Below are positions 55,101-63,202 of a DNA stretch of 64,000 nt, piece by piece (position 1 is the first letter of the stretch; each line of letters starts with the position of its first letter). The DNA is taken from IMG/VR virus record IMGVR_UViG_3300021594_000960, positions 1-64,000 of that record; one strand, given 5' to 3'. The translations under genes were made by a program, and so were the position numbers. Under the pieces are notes generated by a model. The model was not told the DNA's origin and made no database searches. It saw only the letters and a program-made list of their open reading frames with translations. The stretch is from a virus.

Positions 55101-55940
55101 ATGACTAAAAATATAGAATTACTAAAACAAGTTTTGAGTATCCCAACTAAGACTTACAAAGAGGATATGATGATTTCATATCTTTCTAAATGGTTGGCTG
55201 CTAATAATATTGAATTTTATTTAGACGATAAAAGAAATATCTACGCAACAAAAAAACCCCAAGGAGAATTACCAAAAGATTTTTATTTTCCTTGTGTAAT
55301 CTCACACACAGACACCGTTCATAGTTTGGATGTTATCAATGTTATTGAAGAACAACTCCCGAATGCACAAGACGAATTGAAATTATCTCTCAAAGGTTAT
55401 AATGACTTAGGAAGACCTACAGGTATTGGTGGTGACGACAAATGTGGAGTTTTTGCTTGTATGACCTTACTTCGTGAATTGCCTTATCTCAAAGCGGCGT
55501 TCTTTGTTTCTGAGGAAACAGGATGCCACGGTTCTCGTAGTGCAGACCCAAAGTTTTTTGAGAACGTGGGTTATGGGATTCAGTTCGATGCCCCTGAAAA
55601 TTGGATGATTACTGAGAAATGTTTTGGTCAAGTTTTATTTGACCGTGATTCTGAATTTTTTAAATCTTGTGATGAAGTTTTAACTGAAGGTATGGTGAAA
55701 GAAAACATGCAATATATGGTACATCCATATACTGATGTTTATGCTTTGAGAGGTAAGTTCGATTTTTCTTGTATCAATTTTTCAATTGGATACTACAACT
55801 ATCACACAGCTAATGAATATGTTGTTGTCGATGACGTTTTCAACGGAATTGAAATGGGGAGAAAAATGATTGAAAAATTAGGGTATAATCTACACTATAA
55901 AAAGTCACAAGATTATGTTCAAAGGTCTTATATTTTTTAA
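55101..55940 (+). CDS. Peptidase T-like (M20/M28-type) zinc aminopeptidase
   Basis: The 279-residue protein has the co-catalytic zinc series: SHTDTVH (about 73; His and Asp), GIGGDDKCGVFAC (about 114; bridging Asp), VSEETGCHGS (about 139; Glu-Glu) and a distal YYNYHTANEYV His near 234. It follows the peptidase T/M20 order but lacks the usual dimerisation insert, being about 130 residues shorter. It would trim small peptides, a natural follow-up to Clp proteolysis. Start fixed by the host-type promoter. Confidence 0.82.
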   Translation: MTKNIELLKQVLSIPTKTYKEDMMISYLSKWLAANNIEFYLDDKRNIYATKKPQGELPKDFYFPCVISHTDTVHSLDVINVIEEQLPNAQDELKLSLKGYNDLGRPTGIGGDDKCGVFACMTLLRELPYLKAAFFVSEETGCHGSRSADPKFFENVGYGIQFDAPENWMITEKCFGQVLFDRDSEFFKSCDEVLTEGMVKENMQYMVHPYTDVYALRGKFDFSCINFSIGYYNYHTANEYVVVDDVFNGIEMGRKMIEKLGYNLHYKKSQDYVQRSYIF

Positions 55941-56545
55941 ATAAAGTCTTCTAACTGACTTATATATTTTTTAACCATCGGGTGGTCTTGTATATCATTA
56001 TATCTGACCCCCGATTTTTTCATTTCTTTCACTTGATTCATAATTTGTGAAAGTTGAAATATAACACCCTGAGACATCATTGGGTAATTTTCTATATAAC
56101 TTGAAAGTCTGAATTGTTGTTTTGCAAATTCTATGGGGATATCTAATTTGATGATTAGTTTTGCCACCATGTTTTTAGCGAATTGGTCTGCATCCAATTC
56201 CATTTCCCAATAGTGTTCATATAATTTTTCCAAATTATCCAAATCGAAATCCGTGAATGGATTTGGCATTTTAATGTCTCTGACTTGTTGGTCGTGCCTG
56301 ATTTCGTGGAAAATTGTATATAAAAAATCACCAATAGTTCTCATGTTCATTGGTGAACAAATTATAACTTGGTCTCTTGTCCTTACACCTGAGAAACCCG
56401 TTGAACATGAATTTAGAAACTTTACATTAACCTTATGTTTTTTGATGTAATTTTTTATAAAGGTTTCAATTACATCAACCTTAGATTTATATTGGTTCGG
56501 AAAATTTTCTTTGAAGTGATTTAAAAGTCTTGAGAGATTACTCAT
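55937..56545 (-). CDS. HExxH metallopeptidase-like protein
   Basis: The 202-residue protein has FLYTIFHEIRHDQQ (about residue 80), the zincin helix, and about 40 residues later WEMELDADQFAKNM, whose Glu/Asp could be the third ligand, in the style of ImmA/IrrE-like or SprT-like peptidases. Overlaps the peptidase T-like gene by 4 bases from the opposite strand. Confidence 0.72.
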   Translation of the reverse strand: MSNLSRLLNHFKENFPNQYKSKVDVIETFIKNYIKKHKVNVKFLNSCSTGFSGVRTRDQVIICSPMNMRTIGDFLYTIFHEIRHDQQVRDIKMPNPFTDFDLDNLEKLYEHYWEMELDADQFAKNMVAKLIIKLDIPIEFAKQQFRLSSYIENYPMMSQGVIFQLSQIMNQVKEMKKSGVRYNDIQDHPMVKKYISQLEDFI

Positions 56546-56547
56546 TC

Positions 56548-56556
56548 TTATAAATA
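56548..56556 (-). promoter_or_regulatory. TATTTATAA phage promoter-like element
   Basis: ATATTTATAA on the minus strand, 2 bases before the ATG at 56545. Confidence 0.5.
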
Positions 56557-56557
56557 T

Positions 56558-56588
56558 AAAAAAAAGGGACTTATCGTCCCTTTTTTTC
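56558..56588 (-). terminator. Rho-independent terminator
   Basis: AAGGGAC/GTCCCTT with flanking A- and T-runs; overlaps the stop of the Clp ATPase gene. Confidence 0.8.
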
Positions 56589-58583
56589 TACAACTACATT
56601 TTCACCATCAACTTTTAACTTGTAGTTTTTATTTTCTAACATTTTTCCTGTTAGTACTTCCTCTGAGAGTAAATCCTCGATTTTATCTTGGATTGCTCTT
56701 TTTAGAGGACGAGCACCATATAGTTCATCAAACCCGACTTTGGAAAGATACTCAACCAATGTCTCGTCATAAGACACTTTATAGTTCATGTCCTCGAGTC
56801 TACCAATCAACTTCTTAAGTTCGATTTCAGTAATCTTCTTGATATCCTCTTTACTCAAACTGTTAAAGACAATAGTGTCGTCAATACGGTTTATGAATTC
56901 AGGAGAGAAGAAATTTTTCATTTCTTTCATCAATACCTGTTTTTTTGCTTCTTCGTTTCCGTAAGCACTTGTACCAAAACCAATACCTGTTCCGAAATCT
57001 TGAAGTTTTTTAACACCCAGGTTTGAAGTAAGAATAATCAATGTGTTTTTGAAATTAATCTTACGTCCCAAACTGTCTGTAACGTGACCGTCATCCAAAA
57101 TCTGAAGTAAAACAGTGAATACATCTTTGTGAGCTTTTTCAACCTCATCGAAAAGGATTACAGAATATGGTTTGTTCTTTACCTTTTCAGTAAGAAGACC
57201 ACCTTCTTCATATCCAACATAACCAGGAGGAGCCCCCACCAATTTTGAAACAGTGTGTTTCTCTTGGTATTCGGACATATCCACACGAATGAGCGAGTCT
57301 TCTGAACCAAACATCTCTTTCGCTAATTGTTTAGCTAAGTGAGTTTTACCAACACCTGTTGAACCCAAGAATACGAATGAACCGATTGGACGATTTGGGT
57401 CTTTGATACCGAGACGGTTTCTTTTAATTGCTTTAGCAATTTTCTTAACAGCTTCGTCTTGTCCAATAACCTTACCCATAAGTTCTTTGTCCAAGTTCAA
57501 AAGAGCCTTTGTATCGTCAACACTCATTTTGTTAACTGGAATTTTGGTCATATTTGAAACAACATCATAAACATCCTCCAAAGAAATTTGTTTTTTGTTG
57601 TTAATCATTTCTTCCTCGAACTTCTTTTTTTCAGCATCCAATTTGTCCAAAAGTTTTTTCTCTTTGTCTCTGAGTTGTGCCGCTTGTTCGTAGTTCTGTT
57701 TTTTTACAACTTCAATTTTTTGATTACGGATTTCAGCCGCTTTCTTTTTCAACTCTTCGATTGAAGGGGGAACTTTAAGTTCAGTTTGCATTCTTGCACC
57801 AACCTCATCCATAATATCAAATGCTTTATCAGGGAACTCACGGTCAGTAATGTAACGGTCAGCGAGTTTCACACAAGTTTCAATTACTTCATCAGAATAA
57901 GATACTTTGTGATAAGTTTCATATTTGTCTCTGATGTTTTTAAGGATTTGAATTGTCTCAACAACAGAGGATGGGTCAACCATTACTTTTTGGAATCTAC
58001 GTTCCAAGGCTCCGTCTTTCTCAATATTCTTACGGAACTCATCTAAAGTTGTTGCTCCGATAATTTGAATTTCACCACGAGATAGAGCTGGTTTGAAAAT
58101 GTTAGAACCGTCCATAGAGCCAGCAGAGTTACCTGAACCAACTAAAGTATGAACCTCATCAATGAATACAATGATGTTGGGATTAGCTTGAAGTTCTTCG
58201 ATGATAACTTTCATTCTTTCCTCAAATTGTCCACGGTATTTCGTACCCGCCACAACTGAAGTCAAATCTAAATTGACCAATCTTTTGTCTATCAAATTTC
58301 TCGGACATTCCCCACTTACAATCTTCATTGCAAGACCTTCAACAATTGCAGTTTTACCACAACCAGGCTCACCAATGATGATTGGATTGTTTTTCTTTCT
58401 ACGAGATAAGATTTGAGCAATCCTCAGAATCTCACGGTCTCTTCCAATTACAGGGTCGAGTTTACCTTGTTCTGCTAACTTATTTAAGTCTCTACTGAAG
58501 TTATCCAAAACAGGAGTACTACTGTCTGAGTTCTGTTTTTGTTTTTTACTCATTTTTTCGTCGTCGTCCATTAAATCATTCAT
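56571..58583 (-). CDS. ClpC-type AAA+ unfoldase lacking the N-domain
   Basis: The 670-residue protein has two AAA+ modules: D1 with GEPGCGKT (about 71) and VFIDEVHTL, D2 with GSTGVGKT (about 400) and ILFDEVEKAH. A UVR-like coiled region (YEQAAQLRDKEKKLLDKL, about 303-320) between them is a ClpC trait. No Clp N-repeat domain precedes D1, so host adaptor binding is probably lost. D2 carries the tripeptide in GTGIGFGTS, matching the (I/L/V)GF ClpP-docking loop. With ClpP at 30931 it could form a phage Clp protease. Confidence 0.92.
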   Translation of the reverse strand: MNDLMDDDEKMSKKQKQNSDSSTPVLDNFSRDLNKLAEQGKLDPVIGRDREILRIAQILSRRKKNNPIIIGEPGCGKTAIVEGLAMKIVSGECPRNLIDKRLVNLDLTSVVAGTKYRGQFEERMKVIIEELQANPNIIVFIDEVHTLVGSGNSAGSMDGSNIFKPALSRGEIQIIGATTLDEFRKNIEKDGALERRFQKVMVDPSSVVETIQILKNIRDKYETYHKVSYSDEVIETCVKLADRYITDREFPDKAFDIMDEVGARMQTELKVPPSIEELKKKAAEIRNQKIEVVKKQNYEQAAQLRDKEKKLLDKLDAEKKKFEEEMINNKKQISLEDVYDVVSNMTKIPVNKMSVDDTKALLNLDKELMGKVIGQDEAVKKIAKAIKRNRLGIKDPNRPIGSFVFLGSTGVGKTHLAKQLAKEMFGSEDSLIRVDMSEYQEKHTVSKLVGAPPGYVGYEEGGLLTEKVKNKPYSVILFDEVEKAHKDVFTVLLQILDDGHVTDSLGRKINFKNTLIILTSNLGVKKLQDFGTGIGFGTSAYGNEEAKKQVLMKEMKNFFSPEFINRIDDTIVFNSLSKEDIKKITEIELKKLIGRLEDMNYKVSYDETLVEYLSKVGFDELYGARPLKRAIQDKIEDLLSEEVLTGKMLENKNYKLKVDGENVVVEKKGR

Positions 58584-58661
58584 AGTAATTAATTTTTGTA
58601 AAGATGTATCAAATTTTGGACTTAACCAAACTTTGAGACAAAATGTCTTATAGTTTATTTA

Positions 58662-58706
58662 TCAACTGACTTTTTGTCGTGATTAGTCTCACGGCACAAA
58701 AGTTGA
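58662..58706. promoter_or_regulatory. Stable hairpin in the divergent clp/hsp20 intergenic region
   Basis: TCAAC/GTTGA, TTTTGT/ACAAAA and CGTGA/TCACG stack with small bulges around a TTAGTC loop. On the minus strand it would sit at the very 5' end of the unfoldase mRNA. Confidence 0.5.
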
Positions 58707-58712
58707 CTATCA

Positions 58713-58742
58713 CAAAGATAAATAATAAACTTCAAAAACAAA
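58713..58742 (-). promoter_or_regulatory. Bacteroidota-type promoter (TTTG-N18-TATCTTTG) for the unfoldase gene
   Basis: TATCTTTG (58720-58713) and TTTG at N18 on the minus strand; leader of about 125 bases before the start at 58583. Confidence 0.5.
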
Positions 58743-58752
58743 AATTAAAAAC

Positions 58753-59148
58753 ATGATGTACGCTTCAGAATTTAATGACCTATTCGACACATTCTTTAAC
58801 AACAGAGGTCGTAACAATTTTAATTACAGCACAACAGTCTTGAAAAATGGTTCAGACGAAACTTATGAAATTAATCACACAAAAGATGGTGCATACCTAT
58901 TCTTTGAGGCACCAGGTTTCAACAAAACCAATTTGAAGGCTGAAATGGAAGACGGAGTCCTCTACATTAATGGTAAAAGAACCTACAAATTAAATGGTGA
59001 AGAAAAAACAAAAACAATTAACAAGGAATTCAAAATCGGTGATGGTTATAATGCATCTTCAATCGAAGCAACTATCGAAGATGGTATGTTAACTGTGTTT
59101 GTACCAAACTACAAAAAACAAGATAAGAAAAGAATTAGTATTCTTTAA
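58753..59148 (+). CDS. Small heat-shock protein (Hsp20/alpha-crystallin)
   Basis: The 131-residue protein has a short N-terminal arm (FNDLFDTFFNNRGRNNFN) and the alpha-crystallin domain (about 35-120) with LFFEAPGFNKTNLKAEMEDGVLYING, a charged loop, FKIGDGYNASSIEATIEDGMLTVFVP and a C-terminal RISIL tail (IxI motif). It holds unfolding proteins for refolding or degradation. It is divergent from the Clp unfoldase. T4-like cyanophages also carry Hsp20. Confidence 0.93.
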   Translation: MMYASEFNDLFDTFFNNRGRNNFNYSTTVLKNGSDETYEINHTKDGAYLFFEAPGFNKTNLKAEMEDGVLYINGKRTYKLNGEEKTKTINKEFKIGDGYNASSIEATIEDGMLTVFVPNYKKQDKKRISIL

Positions 59149-59167
59149 GATTCAATAATGGACATCC

Positions 59168-59199
59168 GTAAAACCCTCATCATTTTGGTGGGGGTTTTG
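59168..59199 (+). terminator. Rho-independent terminator
   Basis: AAAACCCTCA/TGGGGGTTTT with one mismatch; directly followed by the next promoter-like element. Confidence 0.75.
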
Positions 59200-59208
59200 T
59201 ATTTATAA
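59200..59208 (+). promoter_or_regulatory. TATTTATAA phage promoter-like element
   Basis: GTATTTATAA ends 2 bases before the ATG at 59211. Confidence 0.55.
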
Positions 59209-59210
59209 AT

Positions 59211-59552
59211 ATGAAACCATATTTTGAATTAATTCAAGACAGTTTAGCCCTTAGAAATTTATTGGACGTTTATTTGGAGATGAGAAAACACTTTCAAGAG
59301 TTGGGTTTTAGTGAATCTGATTTGGATGACCCTCCAACATATACAATGAAGATGATGCGTTTACACGATAGATTTACTGATAGATTAAATTCTTTACATC
59401 GTATGATTAGTGATTATGGATTTAATATTGAACGTGATGAATTGGTAAATTATGTACATCCATTACTTTTAAAAATTAACGAAATAACACCTTTAAAAAA
59501 TGGCGATAACAAGGGAAACAATACAGGGGACGAAGATAATCAACGAGATTAA
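59211..59552 (+). CDS. Hypothetical protein, 113 aa
   Basis: A helical protein (MKPYFELIQDSLALRNLLDV) with an Asn/Asp/Gly-rich tail that is translated from DNA also used by the next gene (53-base overlap). No family recognised. Confidence 0.58.
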   Translation: MKPYFELIQDSLALRNLLDVYLEMRKHFQELGFSESDLDDPPTYTMKMMRLHDRFTDRLNSLHRMISDYGFNIERDELVNYVHPLLLKINEITPLKNGDNKGNNTGDEDNQRD

Positions 59553-59742
59553 ATCTTCCAATATTAAATCTGCAGAATACGATACAGAGTCAAAGAAACT
59601 CATTGTTGAATTTAACAACGGATTCAAATATGAGTATGACGAAGTACCCCATCAGACATACACCAAATTTAGGATGGCAGAATCTCAAGGTAAGTTTTTC
59701 ACAACAGATATTTCCAAAAAGTTCAAATACAAAAAACTATAA
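59500..59742 (+). CDS. KTSC-domain protein
   Basis: The 80-residue protein matches the KTSC pattern: SSNIKSAEYDTESKKLIVEF, FKYEYDEVPHQTYTKFRMAES and GKFFTTDISKKFKYKKL. KTSC domains occur with lysyl-tRNA synthetase and in phages; function unknown. Confidence 0.82.
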   Translation: MAITRETIQGTKIINEIKSSNIKSAEYDTESKKLIVEFNNGFKYEYDEVPHQTYTKFRMAESQGKFFTTDISKKFKYKKL

Positions 59743-59751
59743 CACTCTGAC

Positions 59752-59760
59752 TATTTATTT
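59752..59760 (+). promoter_or_regulatory. TATTTATTT phage promoter-like element
   Basis: CTATTTATTT ends 3 bases before the ATG at 59764. Confidence 0.5.
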
Positions 59761-59763
59761 AGG

Positions 59764-60513
59764 ATGAGTATTACAAAAAAAATTCTTGATAGTTTTTCAA
59801 TTAGGGATACCTTGAACCCAAAAGTTTGGGAAAATCCTGAAGACCCAAAAAAAGCAATTTTGAAAGACAAAGTTCAAAAGGCTTTACTACGCATTGCCGA
59901 AGAATTTATCGATGATTTGGGTGATGATATTTTTGTTGAAGACATATACCTTATGGGTTCTTTAGCCAATTACAATTGGTCAGAATATTCAGATTTTGAT
60001 TTACACGTTATTGTAGATATGGAAAGATACGGTAAAGAAAAAGAATTATATGTTGAACTTTTTGATTTGAAGAAGAAGTTATTTAATTCCAAGCACGATA
60101 TTAAGATTTATGGATACGATGTAGAGTTGTACGCACAAGGTTCAACTGATGAACATCATAGTGATGGTGTATATTCTATAATGGACAATGAGTGGATTCA
60201 TAGACCAACAAAAACACATCTAAAATTGAATATGGATGTTTTGAAGAAAAAAATTGATTCTTGGACAAGCAAGATAGATGATACCATTGAAGATGCTAAA
60301 TCTAGCGGTAATGTTGAAAGTTTAAAAAAACTTAAAGACAAACTAAAAGACTATAGACAGTCGGGATTGAATAAAGAAGGAGAATTCTCGTACGAAAATC
60401 TTGTTTTCAAATATTTGAGAAGGTCAGGTTATATTGGAAAACTTTTTGATGAAAAAACAAAAATCAAAGACAAAGAGTTATCTATTGAAAGAAAATTAGA
60501 GGAATCAATCTAA
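59764..60513 (+). CDS. Minimal nucleotidyltransferase (pol beta superfamily)
   Basis: The 249-residue protein has YLMGSLANYNWSEYSDFDLHVIVD (about 68-91), the GS...DxD motif, and a later acidic strand YDVELYAQ giving the third carboxylate. The C-terminal half is helical and basic (KKLKDKLKDYRQSGLNKE). Similar proteins occur in T4-like marine phages near head genes; the nucleotide acceptor is unknown. Confidence 0.78.
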   Translation: MSITKKILDSFSIRDTLNPKVWENPEDPKKAILKDKVQKALLRIAEEFIDDLGDDIFVEDIYLMGSLANYNWSEYSDFDLHVIVDMERYGKEKELYVELFDLKKKLFNSKHDIKIYGYDVELYAQGSTDEHHSDGVYSIMDNEWIHRPTKTHLKLNMDVLKKKIDSWTSKIDDTIEDAKSSGNVESLKKLKDKLKDYRQSGLNKEGEFSYENLVFKYLRRSGYIGKLFDEKTKIKDKELSIERKLEESI

Positions 60514-60568
60514 GTTTAGTATTTATTGTATTGTGATAGGCAAAATTTAATTATTTGCTGTAATCGTA

Positions 60569-60577
60569 TATTTATAA
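60569..60577 (+). promoter_or_regulatory. TATTTATAA phage promoter-like element
   Basis: ATATTTATAA, 11 bases before the ATG at 60589. Confidence 0.5.
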
Positions 60578-60588
60578 AGAAAAAATAA

Positions 60589-61605
60589 ATGGCTTTAGTA
60601 ACATATCTCGTAGGTTCGTGTTCTGGTGGTCCTGCAATACTTGTTGATTTCGATAGTAGCAATTTACCAGCAGTAAACGGAAATTATTATCTAACTTTCA
60701 CAGGGGCAACAAGTGAAGGTTGTTATGATATAATTGATAACGCTGAACCTGCAACAGGTGTTGATATGGTTGCAACATTATCATCAGATTATGGAGATTG
60801 TGCCACTTGCCTAGCGGTCGTTACTCCTACTCCTACATCAACAGCTACACCAACTAAAACTCCAACACAAACAGCAACACCTACAGATACTCCATCAGTT
60901 ACTACAACACCTACAGATACACCAAGTGTTACTCCAACACCATCAGTTACTACATCAGCAACTCCTACAGGTACACCTAGTGTTACTCCAAGTGTTACAC
61001 CAACGGATACCCCTGGTAATACACCAAGTGTAACCGCTACCTCCACAGTGACTCCAACATTAACAGCATCAAACACACCAACACCATCAGTTACCGCAAC
61101 TCAAACAGGAACACCAGCAGTTACACCAACTGCTACGGCAACAGCTGCGGTTACTTCAACCCCAACGCCAACAACTACAAAAACTCCAACACCGACACCA
61201 ACACCTCCAGGGTTTTGGTTAATCACAGATTGTATCGGTACTTCGTGGAGTGTAGAAATTACGGGAGTGTCTCCAACAATTGGAGATATGTACATCTTCA
61301 CATTTGATAATAATAATTTAGACTATAACTGTTACTTCGTCACTGATACCAGCTATGGTCCAATAGTTGCAACAGCAACATTCCTAAGTGGTCCTTACGT
61401 AGACTGTGCCGAGTGTGGAGTTGTTTACACAGGTACATCAGTAAACCAATTCTACGAGTATACCGCAGAAATGGAAGGTTCCTTCAGTGGAGGTACATTA
61501 CCTCCAGGGACTCAAGTACCACATCCTGGATTTGCAACAGAGAACGGGATAGCAGTCCAACTAAACGCAGTACTCTTAGGAGGAGTAAACGGATTAAATA
61601 GTTAA
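60589..61605 (+). CDS. Thr/Pro-repeat protein with duplicated Cys-rich end domains
   Basis: The 338-residue protein has two related globular domains (about residues 4-80 and 207-285), each ending in a CxxC pair (CATC and CAEC) and containing a YxLTF/YIFTF strand. They flank about 125 residues of TPT, TATPT and SVTPT repeats. The linker should be rigid, extended and protease-resistant. A virion fibre, neck or surface-display role is likely, with repeat number open to change by slippage. Confidence 0.65.
   Translation: MALVTYLVGSCSGGPAILVDFDSSNLPAVNGNYYLTFTGATSEGCYDIIDNAEPATGVDMVATLSSDYGDCATCLAVVTPTPTSTATPTKTPTQTATPTDTPSVTTTPTDTPSVTPTPSVTTSATPTGTPSVTPSVTPTDTPGNTPSVTATSTVTPTLTASNTPTPSVTATQTGTPAVTPTATATAAVTSTPTPTTTKTPTPTPTPPGFWLITDCIGTSWSVEITGVSPTIGDMYIFTFDNNNLDYNCYFVTDTSYGPIVATATFLSGPYVDCAECGVVYTGTSVNQFYEYTAEMEGSFSGGTLPPGTQVPHPGFATENGIAVQLNAVLLGGVNGLNS
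60829..61206 (+). repeat. Degenerate ACNCC(T/A)AC-type repeat array coding for Thr/Pro linker
   Basis: About 375 bases of imperfect short repeats (ACTCCTAC, ACACCAAG and GTTACTCC units) code for the Thr/Pro-rich linker. Units vary at the third codon position, so it is not a recent homogeneous expansion. Confidence 0.7.
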
Positions 61606-61625
61606 AAAAAACAATAGTTTATAAT

Positions 61626-62897
61626 ATGGCAGACTTAAAACCAATTGGAAGTGAAAAGCTCACAGGCCAAGACAAGATAAAAAGAATTATGGAAATTGCT
61701 CGTTTTAAAGAGAATATTCCTAATACATTGAATGAAACTAGTAGAAGCGAATACGGTATCAATCTTGCTGATGGGAAGTCCTATGAAATTGTAAAAGAAA
61801 GACAAGGATACATCATAAAGAAAGTTGTAACTGAAGGAGTTACAGAATATATTGAACCAATGAAAAATAGAAAATACTATTCTTCATATTCACAAGCTTT
61901 CAAAAGATTGAATTTATTTGCTGCCGAGTTAAATAGATTAAACGAAAACGAAGAAGGTGTTTCACTTTTTGGAGAACAAAAGAAATTTGTTCTTAAAACT
62001 CCAAAACCAGCAGCGGAACCCGCTCCTGAAGCAATGGCGCCACCAATGGCTCCACCACCAGTTCCTTCACCTGAACTTCCTCCTTCACCTGATGCTATAC
62101 CTCCTTCACCTGAAGGTGGTGACCCAGGTATGGGTGCAGAAATGCCGATGGATATGGGAATGGATATGCCTGATGAAGGTATGGGTGCTCCTGAAGGTGA
62201 GGAAATTTCAATGGATGCTGAAGTAGATACAGAAATGGGTGGTGATGTAGAAGAAAAAGTAACATTCAAAACAATTCAAAAACTTACAGGAAAACTAACT
62301 CAGAAAATTAGAACTCTCGATAATGAAGAAGGCATGACTTCTGAAAATATTAAGTATGTTATCAACATGGTATTATCATCACTTGATTTGGGTTCTCTTT
62401 CTGAAGAAGATAAAGAGGACATCATGTCGAAATTTGACGAGGTTGAATCAGAAGACGAAATGGGTGGAATGGAAGATATGGGACCTGAAGAGGACATTAC
62501 ATCAGATACAGAAGTAGAAGATATTCAAGCTGATATGGACGTACCTGTTGAAGGTGAAATGCAAGAGAGAATGGGTAACGGTGCAATTTTTGATAGTATT
62601 TTTGGAGAATCAAAAGTAGATAAAGTAATTTCAAAGTATTTTGAAGTAAGTAAAAAAGAAATCCTTGAAAACAGAGAGAAATTTGTACAGAAGAAAAGAC
62701 AAAGCACTATTTCGGTTAAAAGACAAATGGTGGAGGTTCAAAGATTGGTTGAGAGTGTTGAACAAAAATTGGCGGCTCAAAAGTTTTTGGAAGAAAACAC
62801 TAAAGCAACTATTGTTGGGAAAACTAATAAGAAAAATTTAGTTTTTGAAAACAAAGGTAAACAAGTTAAAATTTCACCTGAAGGATTGTTAGTATGA
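61626..62897 (+). CDS. Acidic scaffold/core-like protein
   Basis: The 423-residue protein begins with a helical segment ending NTLNETSRSE (an LxE site), then a globular part to about 115. A Pro/Ala/Met-rich linker (about 118-200; APPMAPPPVPSPELPPSPD) and an acidic region (EEDKEDIMSKFDEVESEDEM) lead to a charged coiled-coil C-terminus. Composition and neighbours fit a prohead core or scaffold protein processed by a T4-type protease; no direct homologue recognised. Confidence 0.58.
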   Translation: MADLKPIGSEKLTGQDKIKRIMEIARFKENIPNTLNETSRSEYGINLADGKSYEIVKERQGYIIKKVVTEGVTEYIEPMKNRKYYSSYSQAFKRLNLFAAELNRLNENEEGVSLFGEQKKFVLKTPKPAAEPAPEAMAPPMAPPPVPSPELPPSPDAIPPSPEGGDPGMGAEMPMDMGMDMPDEGMGAPEGEEISMDAEVDTEMGGDVEEKVTFKTIQKLTGKLTQKIRTLDNEEGMTSENIKYVINMVLSSLDLGSLSEEDKEDIMSKFDEVESEDEMGGMEDMGPEEDITSDTEVEDIQADMDVPVEGEMQERMGNGAIFDSIFGESKVDKVISKYFEVSKKEILENREKFVQKKRQSTISVKRQMVEVQRLVESVEQKLAAQKFLEENTKATIVGKTNKKNLVFENKGKQVKISPEGLLV

Positions 62898-63148
62898 GTA
62901 AATTGATATACGTAAATGGATTAGGACCTAACTATAAGGGAGATAATCTTTACGAATTCATTTTCTCGGATACTACGGACGTATGGGGAGATTCTTGGGA
63001 GAGTAAACCATCAAACGGTTATCCAACTCCACCCGAGTTAAAATATATCAAAAAGGTGGGAGTTCTGAGAAATACCGATATAAAGTTGGAATTGATTCAG
63101 AACTCCGATTTTTTTTCTATGATAGACGCAATGGATGACAAGAAATAA
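62894..63148 (+). CDS. Conserved small phage protein, possible frameshifted end
   Basis: The 84-residue protein begins MSKLIYVNGLGPNYKGDNLY, with DTTDVWGDSWESKPSNGYPTPP and LIQNSDFFSMIDAMDD, a pattern I associate with T4-like phage structural regions. The frame stops at 63146, but a -1 shift at AAGAAATAA would add about 22 residues (IKDKLYERDLILEFEKKEVY...), ending at 63213. Overlaps the preceding gene by 4 bases. Confidence 0.65.
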   Translation: MSKLIYVNGLGPNYKGDNLYEFIFSDTTDVWGDSWESKPSNGYPTPPELKYIKKVGVLRNTDIKLELIQNSDFFSMIDAMDDKK

Positions 63149-63202
63149 AAGATAAACTCTATGAAAGAGATTTAATCTTAGAATTTGAAAAGAAAGAGGT
63201 TT

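Noticed and set aside
60829-61206. CRISPR-like array
   Set aside because: Units are short, irregular and in frame with a protein; no constant repeat-spacer pattern is present. No CRISPR array was found anywhere in the window.
60789-61301. Long minus-strand Val/Gly-rich frames opposite the Thr/Pro repeat
   Set aside because: They are shadows of the repetitive plus-strand linker; the low-complexity VGVTVGV composition follows from the repeat.
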